Notes under the pieces: model-generated
Databases searched by the model: none
Seen by the model: only the letters and a program-made list of their open reading frames with translations
What the model was told of the DNA's origin: nothing
Part shown: one piece after another, positions 42,688-52,700 of the stretch
Layout: each line of letters starts with the position of its first letter
How positions within the stretch are numbered: the stretch's first letter is position 1
Assembly (NCBI GenBank): GCA_964550025.1
Contig: CAZJYI010000003.1
Span: 108,230 to 172,229 of the forward strand
DNA: 64,000 bases
Reading direction: 5' to 3'
Origin: CAZJYI01 sp964550025
Lineage (GTDB): Bacteria; Verrucomicrobiota; Kiritimatiellia; UBA8416; CAYOBW01
Translations under genes and position numbers: made by a program

Positions 42688-45611
42688 GCACGAACGATGC
42701 CACCGTGCGGCTTGAGAACGCGGTTGAGCTGTCGTCGCGGAAGGTCCTGGCATCGTCCGGAGAGCTCTCCCGGGAACGACCCGTGCTCGTTGTCCTTGCC
42801 GCCGGCAAGGGAACACGTTTCGGCGCTGCCCCAAAGTGCATCCAGCCGGTCTGCGGACGTCCCGTGGCCGCGCATTCCATCCACGCGTTCACGAACGCGA
42901 CGCAGGGCGCCGTGATCTGCCTCGTGCACTACCGCGAAGACGAAGTTGTGTCGAAACTGGGCGACGGGATTACCTACGTTCATTCAGAGAACCCGGCGGG
43001 CGGAACGGCTTTCGCGGCATACGAGGCGTTCAGCGTGGACGCGCTCATGGATGCGGATCCGCTTGTCGTCATCGGCATGGGGGACCGCGTCGTTCCGGAG
43101 TCCGTCTTCCGGCGCCTCCTGGACCGGCACCGGGAAGGCCCGCGTGAGGCCGACTTGACACTGCTGTCCGCTATCAACGCGTCTCCGCGGCGGCATGGCA
43201 AGGGGCGCATCCTTCGCGACCGCGGCGGGCAGGTCGTGCGCATTGTCGAGCAGCGCGACATCGACGCCATGGAAGACGAAAAGCGACGGCACGGGTTGAA
43301 CGACATAACGGAGGTTAACTGCCCGCTGTACGCGCTACGCGCCTCGATGCTGCGACGGCATCTCAACGGACTCAGCAACGACAACGCACAGCGGCAATAC
43401 TACCTGACGGACGTCGTCGAGGCGATCGGCGCGGCGGGGGGAGAGATCCGATCGATCACGACGCGGCCGGGAGATGACGAATACGACCTGTTGTGTTGCG
43501 ATGTCACCCGTCCCCGCGACCTGGCACTGTTGGAAGGCGTGCTCGCATCATCGTCTCACCTGGGACGGGGAATGGACGCCGGCCGCGGGATAGGCGAGGT
43601 CGTGGAGGCGCTGACGGCAGACCGCCCCGTCGGACAGGTGGCGTCAATCGCGGCGCAGCTCGAAGAGCTGTTGGCCACGGCTACCCGCGAGGATCTGGCC
43701 TTCCGGGACGACCGCCCGGTCGGGATCGGCATCTCAGGCGGACGACTGCGCATTGCTTTCATGCACCCCGACATGGGACGCTTCTTCGGACCGGCGTGGC
43801 AGATGCCGATCGGAGCCGCCGATGCGGCCGGCCGTGAACAGATCGTCGTACTGGTGCAGGCGTCCGATGACGGGCGGATCCACCTGTTTCCGACCAATCC
43901 CCGGTTCCGCGAACACCTGAACTGGGTGCCGGCCGACGAAGCATGCATGTATCCCGGGCAAGAGGTCAATGACTGGTATAGCTTCGAGAGCTTCGGTACG
44001 CGCATGGCCGAGCGGCTCCTGGTCTCGCTGGGGTATTTCACGGACGAAGAGCTGGAAACCCGCGTGCGTCATCGCCTTCCTCTGCCGCCCGAATCGCTGT
44101 GGGTGAGTCGCAATATGCGGCGGCCGTTTTCGCTGGTGGGCAACGCCATCGCCTCGATGCGAACCCTGCGCGAAGGTACGCTCGGGGCCAAAGTGCAAAC
44201 CTATCTCGGGGAGGATGGCTTCCGGGGCCTGCGCATCATGACCACCGGCGATATCCCACAGGGCGGTTTTTCCAGTTCCTCGGCTGTTACGGTGGCGGTC
44301 AAGAACGCCGTCAATGCGCTCTACGCGCTGGGTATCTCCTCGGATCTTCTCGTCCACCTGGCGTGCCAGGCGGAATACGGCACGGGCGTTCGTGCCGGTT
44401 CGCTCGACCAGGCGACCGAACAGAAAGGGCAGGCCGGGCACGGTGCTCTGATCTCCTCCAACCCACGCGACAACTACCGCGTAATCAAGGAATGCCCTGT
44501 TCCTTCCGATCGCTATGCGGTGATCTTCCCCTACAGTGTCGACCGCGACCGGGAGGCCTGGCGGTGGTCGGCCGGAGCATACGCCTCGACCCCCAACGAG
44601 GCCGTCCCGACCACGGGGGAACTGCGCAAGATGACCGGCAAAGCCGCGGAGCTGGCGGCCGTTCTCACGCGCCTGCCGCTCGACACCGACTTCTTTCCGC
44701 TGATCCAGGACGAGCTGATCGAGACGGGGGAGCTGAGCGCGGAAGGCCGCCGCACGGTGTGTGGCATTCTGCGGCAGCTCCCGCTGTGCATACCGCGGGA
44801 GGCGCTGCGCGAGCGGCTGGCCGGGCATCGGGCGTGGTACGCCGGGGAACTGGCCGCTCGGGACGGGATAGGCACAGATGACGCGGATGAACAGACAGGA
44901 CGCCTGTTCGACATGCTGCTCTCGGGGTGGCGCGACCCTCTGCTGCGGCGCGGCTTGGCAGACGGTACGGTGGTCGAGGAAAGCGGCATGCCCTTGCGCG
45001 CCATCGTGGCCTATCTCTTCGGCGAAGTAGCCAAGAACGCGTACCTGGTGCACCACACGGACGCGTGGATCGATATGGTGACCCGATCGCAGGGCGGCGA
45101 CCGCTGCTTTGCCGTTGACCCGGCGCGACTGCCGGAGAAGAGCGCGATGTTCGACACGATGGGATGGGAAAAAGCGCTCAAAGGCCCGGAGCGCATGGCC
45201 GCCTGGCTCGAGCGAACCGGCGCCATGCCGGCAGACTTCAACCGCGGACTGGGCGACGATGCACTGGCAGACCCTGATCCGGCGCCCCTCCGTTTCCTGG
45301 AGGGCGGCAGCTTCTTCCGGGGCGTCGCCCTGATCGACCTGGCCGAAGCCATGCTGAAACGGGCTTTTGGCGCCGAAGCGCTCGCCGTTCGCGTCAACGC
45401 CGCCGGACAGGGCGACTATTTCCAGGTACATGTCGACACAACGCTTGCGAACGTCGCCGACGTGAAGGACTTCCTGCACCGTGCATTCTATGCGCGCTTC
45501 AGCCTGTCCCCCGAGCCGGAGTTCGTGGAACCCCACCCCGGCGGCGGCGCCGCCGGCGTCCGCCTCAGCCGCTTCGATATGCTCCCCGAGCTCATCCGCA
45601 AACTACGGTGA
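42684..45611 (+). CDS. fused nucleotidyltransferase / GHMP sugar kinase
   Basis: A 975-residue cytosolic protein whose ATG overlaps the peptidase stop by 4 bases. Residues 33-290 are a GlmU/MobA-like nucleotidyltransferase: VLAAGKGTRFG (37-47), DPLVVIGMGD, EVNCPLYALR and QRQYYLTDVVEA. From about 360 to 975 it is a GHMP kinase: GDIPQGGFSSSSAV (522-535) is the ATP-binding loop, GSLDQATEQKG follows, and AAGQGDYFQV is a late motif. The order, transferase then kinase, is like the bacterial fucokinase/GDP-fucose pyrophosphorylase, so one protein could phosphorylate a free sugar and then activate it with NTP. The sugar and nucleotide cannot be read from sequence. Confidence 0.85.
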   Translation: MSTNDATVRLENAVELSSRKVLASSGELSRERPVLVVLAAGKGTRFGAAPKCIQPVCGRPVAAHSIHAFTNATQGAVICLVHYREDEVVSKLGDGITYVHSENPAGGTAFAAYEAFSVDALMDADPLVVIGMGDRVVPESVFRRLLDRHREGPREADLTLLSAINASPRRHGKGRILRDRGGQVVRIVEQRDIDAMEDEKRRHGLNDITEVNCPLYALRASMLRRHLNGLSNDNAQRQYYLTDVVEAIGAAGGEIRSITTRPGDDEYDLLCCDVTRPRDLALLEGVLASSSHLGRGMDAGRGIGEVVEALTADRPVGQVASIAAQLEELLATATREDLAFRDDRPVGIGISGGRLRIAFMHPDMGRFFGPAWQMPIGAADAAGREQIVVLVQASDDGRIHLFPTNPRFREHLNWVPADEACMYPGQEVNDWYSFESFGTRMAERLLVSLGYFTDEELETRVRHRLPLPPESLWVSRNMRRPFSLVGNAIASMRTLREGTLGAKVQTYLGEDGFRGLRIMTTGDIPQGGFSSSSAVTVAVKNAVNALYALGISSDLLVHLACQAEYGTGVRAGSLDQATEQKGQAGHGALISSNPRDNYRVIKECPVPSDRYAVIFPYSVDRDREAWRWSAGAYASTPNEAVPTTGELRKMTGKAAELAAVLTRLPLDTDFFPLIQDELIETGELSAEGRRTVCGILRQLPLCIPREALRERLAGHRAWYAGELAARDGIGTDDADEQTGRLFDMLLSGWRDPLLRRGLADGTVVEESGMPLRAIVAYLFGEVAKNAYLVHHTDAWIDMVTRSQGGDRCFAVDPARLPEKSAMFDTMGWEKALKGPERMAAWLERTGAMPADFNRGLGDDALADPDPAPLRFLEGGSFFRGVALIDLAEAMLKRAFGAEALAVRVNAAGQGDYFQVHVDTTLANVADVKDFLHRAFYARFSLSPEPEFVEPHPGGGAAGVRLSRFDMLPELIRKLR

Positions 45612-45614
45612 GCG

Positions 45615-45770
45615 GGGACAGACCCTGCACAGCTCAATCGTCGACCATAGTCGTCGCCCGTAATCGTCACCCGACCTCTCCTCCTTGTGGTGGACGATAA
45701 GGGACGACGATAGCGGTGGACGATTCCGGAGCGGGGACGGGGACAGCGGGGACGGGGACAGACCCTGCAC
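45615..45770. repeat. GGGGACAGACCCTGCAC repeats flanking an imperfect palindrome
   Basis: The 17-base unit GGGGACAGACCCTGCAC occurs at 45615-45631 and 45754-45770. Between them, about 45637-45675 and 45689-45727 are imperfect reverse complements built of repeated TCGTC/GACGA, so the region could fold into one long hairpin. The same unit recurs at 48655-48671 and 48713-48729, with a variant at 63468-63484. Confidence 0.8.
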
Positions 45771-45828
45771 GATTCTGCACGATTCTTGCATCCCCCGTGC
45801 TATTCTGCGATCATCCAGCGAGGTCTGC

Positions 45829-48585
45829 ATGACACGAAACTGGTTGGCGATCACGCTGTTGGCAACGGTTATCACCGCCGTTGCCGAGGAGCCGACGCTG
45901 CCCGAGGACACCCGTGCCGCGTACGCGTGGTTCGACAAGCTGGGCCTGCCAAGCCTGGAAGGGCGCGAGCTCGTGCGGGTGAGCGTGCTGTTCCCGGGAC
46001 AGAAGTGCGGCGGGAATGAGTACTACGCGCCGACTGAGGTCCATCTTCCTCCCACCTACGCGATCCTGCTCGGCCGTCACTCAAACTCTGTGGCCGTTCT
46101 GACGTTCGACCTCGTCGACGTGACACTCCCCGAGCATCCCGAGTTCACAGGGGAAAATGGCGAACCCCTGGAACTGCGTTGTGAGGTCCTTGATCTGGAG
46201 AGTGTGGCAAAAAAGTGGCTTCAGGAACTGCAGACTCCGAACCGGAAGCCCGACTGGCAGTTTGGGCAACGGCTGACGGACCGCGGACGGACGTTCCTAT
46301 GGAGCCGAATCTGCGCTGCGAACGGCCTGAAAGAGCTGGCCGGGCCGCTGTACGCGGAGGCGGCAACGATGCGCAGTGGACATGGGTCGGAGGATCAACC
46401 CCCGCCTCGTGAGTCCTTCCTGTCGAGGCTGAAGTTGGATGTCGCACACGCCCTCATGTGGCGAACCGTCGAACTGATCGCCGATGACGACGTGTCGCGC
46501 ACGGAATTGCTCCGCCGGTTCCAGTGCGTAGCAGACGACTGTTCGACGAACCAACACGTGGAATCGGCACGCGAATACGTGGAGATCCTGGAACGGATGG
46601 TCCGGGAGGATGAGGAACAGGCCGACAGGCAACGACGGAGGGCAGGGAGGGAACCAACTACCGAGGAGAGAGTGGCAGACCTCATCTACGGCTTGCGCGA
46701 GATCAACGAGACGGCTTGGCGGTACTCCGGCGAATCAGAGCCCGTCAGAGAGCTCCGGGCCGTCGGCCATGCGGCAGTGCCACAACTCCTGGACGCGCTG
46801 GACGACACGACGTTGACAAGGACGGTCTGGTGCTGGCGCACGCACTCTTTCTCGCACAGAGTGACTCGGGTTGAGCCGTACGTGCAGAAAGTCCTCGGTG
46901 AGATCACGGGAAGGACATCCCCCGCCGACGGCGGCTTCGTTGCGATCGGTAATCCCGCAGAGCAGTGGTACCGCGATTGGTGGCGCGACATGCAGGAGAA
47001 AGGCGAGCTCGAGGTGCTGTCCATTCACACGGCGTCGGGCAGGCGCTACTCCCCGGAACAGGCTCGGCGGCTGGTCGCGAGAAACCCCGGCGAGGCCCTC
47101 GACGTGATCAGAAAGGGAATCGACAGCGCACTCGCTCGGGATCGGAAGGGCAGAGGAGAAGAGTTGGCCAGCGAGGGCTGTCGTGAGGTCGTATCCGGCC
47201 TGGTATCGGCTACCGTCGATATACCGGGAGTAGAGTCCGAGCAGTTCCTGCGCAGGTACATGACGGCGGGAACGTCCCTGGAAACACGGCTTGCCGCCGC
47301 AAAAGCGCTCGACAAGCGCGGTTCGCCGGACGGAATCGTGCAGATGATCAAGGAGTGGAAAAGCTTCCGCGATGAAGGACCTGAATCTGAGCCCAAAGGT
47401 GATTTCATTGCTATCGGCTCCTGGTGGACCGGGCAGTACCCCGACCCTTGCGAGCTGATTGCCTTTCTGGCCGCCCGCGGAGGAGAAGAAGGGGCGGTTG
47501 CCCTTGCGCGTGGATTCGAATCGCGGACGCGGCGCGAACGCCAGTTCATCGTCTCGGCATTCCTGCCCCACTGGGGGGGCGATCCCTTCGCGTGGCCTAG
47601 CGCTCTTCACACACTAACGAACGGGGTTACGGAGGCAGCCCGCGAAAGGAACCGGTCCGAGGCGCTCCGGGACCTCCTCACGACCGCGCTGTACGACACG
47701 GAGCGATGCGATCAGACTAGCGAGTGGTTGTGCCGTCTCGGCACGGTACCCGGTTTTGAGCGCACCTGCGACCTGGCCGCGTACGTGCTGGCGCAGTGCT
47801 GGCCGGAAACGTACCGGTTCGACCCGGACGGGCCACGCGAGCAACACGACGAGCAACGTGTGGCGTGTCTGAATGCCACGCGACGGCTGCGGGGATTGCC
47901 CGGGCTCGTCCTGCTTGGCGGGCGGTTCTTCGAAGAGGCAGACGCGGAAGAGGTGGCCTCTCTGCTCAACCGGATCACGGCAGGGGGCGAAGACTTGGAC
48001 GCGGCGCGGCGCCAGATCGTCAAGCTTGGGCTGCCGGCGTTGCGACACGTCGTGCAACATACGGACGCCTTGGCCGAGGAACATCCGGCACGAGACGCGC
48101 TCGATGTGCTGGTCGTGCAGCTGTCGAGTATCGTACGCGAGGTGCGTTGTGAACAGGCCTCCACGCCCGAGGCCCTGAAACCGCTGCTCGACGAAATGGC
48201 CGGGGCGTTCGAGGGCAAGCCGCTGACGGGGGGCGCTTTGGCGGCGTTCTTCGCCGGGGCCCTCAGGGTCCTTCCCGCTGACGAATCCGGCCTGGTACTG
48301 ACGGCGGGCCATGACGGTGAGTTGACCGGTGTCGTCCTCGGCCTTGCGTCGGGTAGCGTGCCGCTCGGATCGGGACGTCCGACGCACTGGTTCCGCGCGG
48401 ACTACGTGTCGGCGGGCGAGGAAGTCCTGCTGTCGGAACGCGGGCGGGTGGATGCGGTCCAGGCGTTCAGCGAGGACTATGGCCGTACACTTGCAGAACG
48501 CATCAACGCCGGTTTCTCCACCAACCCCAACGTTCCGGTCTCCGTCCGCCTCGAATGGGTCCGCGCCAGCGGCGATGAGGAGTAG
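45829..48585 (+). CDS. secreted protein of unknown family
   Basis: A 918-residue exported protein. The ATG at 45829 follows GCGAGGT and gives the signal peptide MTRNWLAITLLATVITAVAE. The sequence is mostly helical with HEAT-like stretches (AVGHAAVPQLLDALDD, LAAAKALDKRGSPDGIVQMI, VKLGLPALRHVVQHTDAL). An acidic, basic coiled segment lies near residues 240-290. I recognise no catalytic motif. It stands alone, flanked by repeat clusters on both sides. The TAG stop (48583-48585) is part of the downstream GTAGC repeat. A structural or binding role outside the cytoplasm is all that can be inferred. Confidence 0.75.
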   Translation: MTRNWLAITLLATVITAVAEEPTLPEDTRAAYAWFDKLGLPSLEGRELVRVSVLFPGQKCGGNEYYAPTEVHLPPTYAILLGRHSNSVAVLTFDLVDVTLPEHPEFTGENGEPLELRCEVLDLESVAKKWLQELQTPNRKPDWQFGQRLTDRGRTFLWSRICAANGLKELAGPLYAEAATMRSGHGSEDQPPPRESFLSRLKLDVAHALMWRTVELIADDDVSRTELLRRFQCVADDCSTNQHVESAREYVEILERMVREDEEQADRQRRRAGREPTTEERVADLIYGLREINETAWRYSGESEPVRELRAVGHAAVPQLLDALDDTTLTRTVWCWRTHSFSHRVTRVEPYVQKVLGEITGRTSPADGGFVAIGNPAEQWYRDWWRDMQEKGELEVLSIHTASGRRYSPEQARRLVARNPGEALDVIRKGIDSALARDRKGRGEELASEGCREVVSGLVSATVDIPGVESEQFLRRYMTAGTSLETRLAAAKALDKRGSPDGIVQMIKEWKSFRDEGPESEPKGDFIAIGSWWTGQYPDPCELIAFLAARGGEEGAVALARGFESRTRRERQFIVSAFLPHWGGDPFAWPSALHTLTNGVTEAARERNRSEALRDLLTTALYDTERCDQTSEWLCRLGTVPGFERTCDLAAYVLAQCWPETYRFDPDGPREQHDEQRVACLNATRRLRGLPGLVLLGGRFFEEADAEEVASLLNRITAGGEDLDAARRQIVKLGLPALRHVVQHTDALAEEHPARDALDVLVVQLSSIVREVRCEQASTPEALKPLLDEMAGAFEGKPLTGGALAAFFAGALRVLPADESGLVLTAGHDGELTGVVLGLASGSVPLGSGRPTHWFRADYVSAGEEVLLSERGRVDAVQAFSEDYGRTLAERINAGFSTNPNVPVSVRLEWVRASGDEE

Positions 48586-48648
48586 CCGAGAGATCTACGG
48601 CCGGCAGGATGCCGGCCGCACTGGTCACCGGCTGAAAGCCGGAGCTAC
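48582..48648. repeat. family D palindromic repeat, GTAGC...GCTAC
   Basis: Starts GTAGCCGAGAGATCTACGGC, contains GCCGGCAGGATGCCGGC and CCGGCTGAAAGCCGG hairpins, and ends GAGCTAC. The TAG in the first five bases is the stop codon of the preceding gene. Related hairpins recur at 49648-49798. Confidence 0.8.
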
Positions 48649-48654
48649 TCGTGC

Positions 48655-48729
48655 GGGGACAGACCCTGCACACTTCTGGACACCTCCGCGCGGCATCTGG
48701 GTCTGCACGTGTGGGGACAGACCCTGCAC
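48655..48729. repeat. two copies of GGGGACAGACCCTGCAC
   Basis: Units at 48655-48671 and 48713-48729, each followed by ACAC or ACTT. Same unit as at 45615 and 45754. Confidence 0.85.
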
Positions 48730-48851
48730 ACTGGCCCCGGACATTCGCTCCATGTATACGTGTGTAACCTATTGAAGGGTGGAAAAGAGCCCAGAATTGT
48801 CCGCCGTACTAGGGATTGTTGCCGTCCCGGGATACATATGTTGCTGAATGT

Positions 48852-48871
48852 AATAAATCACGACATTTATT
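48852..48871. promoter_or_regulatory. AT-rich inverted repeat next to a -35 box
   Basis: AATAAAT (48852-48858), CACGAC, ATTTATT (48865-48871): a perfect 7-base inverted repeat ending one base before the TTGACG box. This placement suits a transcription-factor operator. Confidence 0.35.
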
Positions 48872-48872
48872 C

Positions 48873-48901
48873 TTGACGATTCTCTCCGGGTGCGCGATCA
48901 T
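48873..48901 (+). promoter_or_regulatory. sigma70-like promoter for the duplicated-domain protein
   Basis: TTGACG (48873-48878), a 17-base spacer and GATCAT (48896-48901, 4 of 6). Transcription would start near 48908, about 72 bases before the ATG at 48980. Confidence 0.35.
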
Positions 48902-48979
48902 TTCTGTGTTGGCGGTATTCTCAGTTCTGGAACTGCGCCGCGGCGATGGTCGTGGCGCCAAACCGAAGGAGGGAGATCA

Positions 48980-49651
48980 ATGAAGAAGCTTCTGTTGATC
49001 GTCCTTGCCGTGTTCGTAGTGGCTCCGCTCGCGATGGCCGAGGAGGAGACGGTTGCGGTGCGGCAGGTCACCGACAAGGTGGATGTGTATGCCTATTCGC
49101 ATGTCTTGAATGCGGAAGACAAGTTGACGGACGGACCGCGCGGACGTGCGTTCAAGCTGGCGAGCGATACGATGCTGCTCTGGGTGGATCTGATGCCCGG
49201 CGGGCGCTTTGCTCATCCAACGGTCTATATCTTCATCTCGCCCCGCGGTACGCGGGTTGAACGCGGCCAGTGGTGGCCGGTTCTGAACGGCAGCACGATC
49301 CTGTACGGCAAACGCAACCCGGTTGCCATCACCTCGCCCGTGGAAGTGACCTCCCCCGGCGCCCCCAACCCCATCGAGGTTTTTGCGTATCCCGAGGAAC
49401 TTGCGCCCCGGGACAAGCTGACCGACGGGCCACGGGGCCGGGTGTTTCCCATTCGGTCGAACACCATGCTCGTATGGGTCGATCTCCTTCCGGAGGCCCG
49501 GTTCGAACACGGCACGGTCTACATCCTCATCAACGCCAACGGCGTCGTGAGAGCCATCGACGGGAGGTGGTGGCCCGAGCTCAATGGCAAGCGCATCCTG
49601 TACGGCAACCGTGCCACGTACGGATGGACGTCGCCATTTGAGCTGCGGTAG
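48980..49651 (+). CDS. secreted protein with two copies of an unknown ~80-residue domain
   Basis: A 223-residue exported protein. The ATG follows AAGGAGGGAG. The signal peptide is MKKLLLIVLAVFVVAPLAMA. The mature part is a tandem duplication: the first unit (about 35-115) has VYAYSHVL, DKLTDGPRGRAF, TMLLWVDLMPG, TVYIFIS, WWPVLNGSTILYG. The second (about 130-210) has VFAYPEEL, DKLTDGPRGRVF, TMLVWVDLLPE, TVYILIN, WWPELNGKRILYG. The conserved Gly-Pro-Arg-Gly and Trp-Trp-Pro blocks mark an undescribed domain to me. It has no catalytic residues that I recognise. The TAG stop is the start of the nested inverted repeat downstream. Confidence 0.8.
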   Translation: MKKLLLIVLAVFVVAPLAMAEEETVAVRQVTDKVDVYAYSHVLNAEDKLTDGPRGRAFKLASDTMLLWVDLMPGGRFAHPTVYIFISPRGTRVERGQWWPVLNGSTILYGKRNPVAITSPVEVTSPGAPNPIEVFAYPEELAPRDKLTDGPRGRVFPIRSNTMLVWVDLLPEARFEHGTVYILINANGVVRAIDGRWWPELNGKRILYGNRATYGWTSPFELR

Positions 49652-49798
49652 CACCCCGCTCCCGCGTCGTAGCGCCGGCTTTCAGCCGGTAAACAGTCCC
49701 GCCGGCGTTCGGCCGGCGGGGGGGCGCGCGGTTGACCCGGATACCGGAGCCGGCAGGATGCCGGCTCTACCGGTCACCCCGCGGGAGCGGGGCGCTAC
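49648..49798. repeat. nested inverted repeat between convergent genes
   Basis: The outer arms GTAGCACCCCGCTCCCGCG (49648-49666) and CGCGGGAGCGGGGCGCTAC (49780-49798) are complementary at 18 of 19 positions. Inside are GTAGCGCCGGCTTTCAGCCG (from 49670), CCGCCGGCGTTCGGCCGGCGG and GCCGGCAGGATGCCGGCTCTAC. The TAG at each outer end is the stop codon of a flanking gene: 49649-49651 on plus and 49797-49795 on minus. It probably serves as a bidirectional terminator. Confidence 0.85.
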
Positions 49799-52700
49799 GG
49801 CCTTACGGCGCGGATGCGGTAGAAGCGGGTATCGCCGTTGGCAGCCCCGTCGAGTACGTCCATGTTGGGTAGTGTGGGCGGGTCGTTGGTGAATAGCGTT
49901 CGCCACGGCGGGCCGCCCGATCTGAGCGTACCTTTCGATTGCAGAACTTGCCGCACACCAGCCCCCCCCCGCCAGCGGATTCGCACCTGTTCGTTGCCGG
50001 GGAACTCGAGCACATCGATCCGCAGCACGGATTCGCGGTTTGTCGGGTCCGTGTCAGCGATGTACTCCTGCCATGCCGCCGCGCCGTCCTCATCTGCGTC
50101 CAGCAGCTCCTCGACCTCAAACGCACGGCCGGTCAAGCCGTGGCCGGCCATCCAGACCAGGGGTGTTCCCATCGGTGTGAGCGCATTCGTGAACGTCGCG
50201 ATGAGCTTTCGCGGCCCCGTCATGGGCGCGGTGATGCGGTTGCTCAGTATTGTACAACCCGCGGTGTCGCCCTGCCATTCGGCAAAAGCGTAATAGAGGT
50301 TCGGTGTGGCCCTGACCGCTACGTTGGACCCGGCGCGTTGCCATCCGGCGGTTACATCCAGGCTACCGTTGGTAGCGCCGAGACCGAGCCAGTAGTTCGT
50401 TTCCCAGAGCCACGTGAGTGAGCTGGGGTGCGTGACCACGACGCCGACGTTTGTGCCCACTCCGGACGCCGGTATGTTGCCCGAACCGCGCCACCCGATA
50501 CACATAATCCGCTCGTCATCCCCGACCACCACCGGGGAATCGGCCACGGAGCAGGTGATGATCGTGCCGTGACCGAGGATGTTCGTGCCCGGCGGCGGCG
50601 TGCAATCGCCGTACTCGGACCGTACAACCAGGGCCGCGAGGACGTTGCTTGCACCCGGCGTCGGCACGACCATGGAGTATACCTGCGCCGCACCGTCCAC
50701 GAACCGGCCCTCACTCACGTCCTCGACCTGTGCGCCGAACGTCACGGCGTCCACCAGCACGCCCTCCGGAGTGTACAGCGCGATCTGCTCGCCGTCGCTA
50801 TTGAGCCTGAAGTCGGTATGCAGGGCGCCGTTCGTGGTCTGTTCCGGGTCATTGTCGGTCCAGATGAACAGGAAACCGCCCCCGGGAATCGTCGTACCGG
50901 CGGGAATGACCCACCTGTTTGTATCGCTGAGATCGTCGATCAGCGTGTAGCCGGAAACGTCCACTTCGCCCGTGCTGCTGTTGTAGAGCTCGACCCAGTC
51001 CTCGTAGGCCGAATCAGCGGGATCCATGATGGTGTTCCCGTTGTCGGCCATCCACTCGTTGATCCGCACGGGCACAACGGAGGAATTGTCATTGCTGAAT
51101 CCCGGCGTCGGGTGGTGGAATACCATCTTGGGCGCGTCCGTATCGCCGTCCGGGTATAGTCCGTATGACAGGTTGGGCGCGACCAGGCCGTAGTTGACAA
51201 AGTCCAGCACCAGCGGCAAACCGCCGTTGACCCATACCAGCGCAACCGAGCCGCTGGTAGCATTGAGAACGAAGTCCGCGTGCAGGTTGGTCCCTACCTG
51301 TTCGGCCGGTTCGCCGTCGGCCCACACAAGACGATGGCTCCCCGCGGCGAGGGTGATTCCCGTTGGGAATGCCCAATTGGTCGGATCGGCGTAGTTGTCG
51401 GTCAGGAAGCAATTGTCCAGCAGGTTCGCATCGTTGGTGCCGCCCGCATTGTAGACTTCGATCCAGGGGTCGTAGTCGCCTGCGTTGTCGGCCAGGGTGT
51501 CCACGTTGACGGGCTGGAGCTCGTTGATTCGGAATTCCGGAAACGGGTCCAGCGTGTGCCGCACGGAGTTCTCTTCTCCCGGAGTATGCAGAACGGTGCC
51601 GCCCGTCGCCCAGTTGGCAATGCGGTCGTTGTCCTGCGCCGGATCGATGAGCTGCAGCGAGTAGCCCCCGCCGTCCGCTCCGGCGGGCCAGGGCGGACGG
51701 TCGTCATAGCGTACTTCGTCAATGACGGTCCACTGGTTGCTTTCCGCGGGCATCTGGAGTTGCAGCCGTTCCCCGCCGTCGTCCAGCGAGCCGGAAAACA
51801 CCCCGGCGAGAACCTGCGGGTTGCCGTAGATTGCGGCGTACACAGACTGGTTCTCGGCAATCACGAGAAAACCTCCCGGCTGGATCAGGTATCCGCCGGG
51901 GAACACGAAGTCCATGCCGTTGATCCGCCATCCCCCGAGCACGAAGGGGTGTGTTGCGGAGCGGTTGTGGATTTCGACGAACTCGGCGCCGGCATTGGTC
52001 GGGTTATACATGATTTCGTTGATAACCAGCAGTCCCTCCGGCGACACGGCCTGCCCGGTGAACGTGATCGTGATCGTATCGGCCGCCACGACGTTGTCCC
52101 AGCGGTCGAGTCCCTCGACGGTCAACGGGTTGACGCCGGGCACCAAGCCGACCACCACGTTCCACTGCGTGATGGTGGGGTAGGTAACGGCGTAAACGTG
52201 TCCGTTGACCCGGATAGTGCTGATCTTGACAGGCGCGGACCCCGAGAGCGTGACGGTGGGATCTCCGGTACTGAAGTCGTCCCCGCCGTTCGTCGTAATC
52301 TCAAAGGTGGCATCGATCATCTCCAGCTCATCGAGGAGGAACGCCCTGCGATCCGCGATCCACTTTTTCAGGTCGACGTCCGGGCTGGTAACGCTTACGC
52401 CGTTGGCGGACAGGGCGGCATAGTTGGCATCCGTCACCGGCTCGCACACTTCCGCGCGCATGGGACCGTCCGCGGCTTCCCGCAGCGTTCGCCAGTAGGC
52501 GCGCCGGAATCGCGGGTGCTGGAAGAACTCGTCGCGCATCGTGGGGCAGTTGATGCTGAAAAGGTTGCGCTCGAACGCGTTCCCGTTCAGGTGGTTGTGA
52601 TCGAGGTCCCACATGATCATCTGCCATTTTCCGTTGCGCGGCTTGTAGGTGGACATGTTCTTGCCACGGTTGTACCCGTAGCTGTCCCAGTTACGGATGA

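Larger units (their letters stand above)
48586..48979. other. intergenic region with repeats and an AT-rich promoter region
   Basis: 394 bases. The first part is family D repeat and two GGGGACAGACCCTGCAC units (48655-48671, 48713-48729). From about 48775 to 48885 the sequence is markedly AT-richer than the rest of the window and holds an inverted repeat and promoter, listed separately. No gene is seen. Confidence 0.6.
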
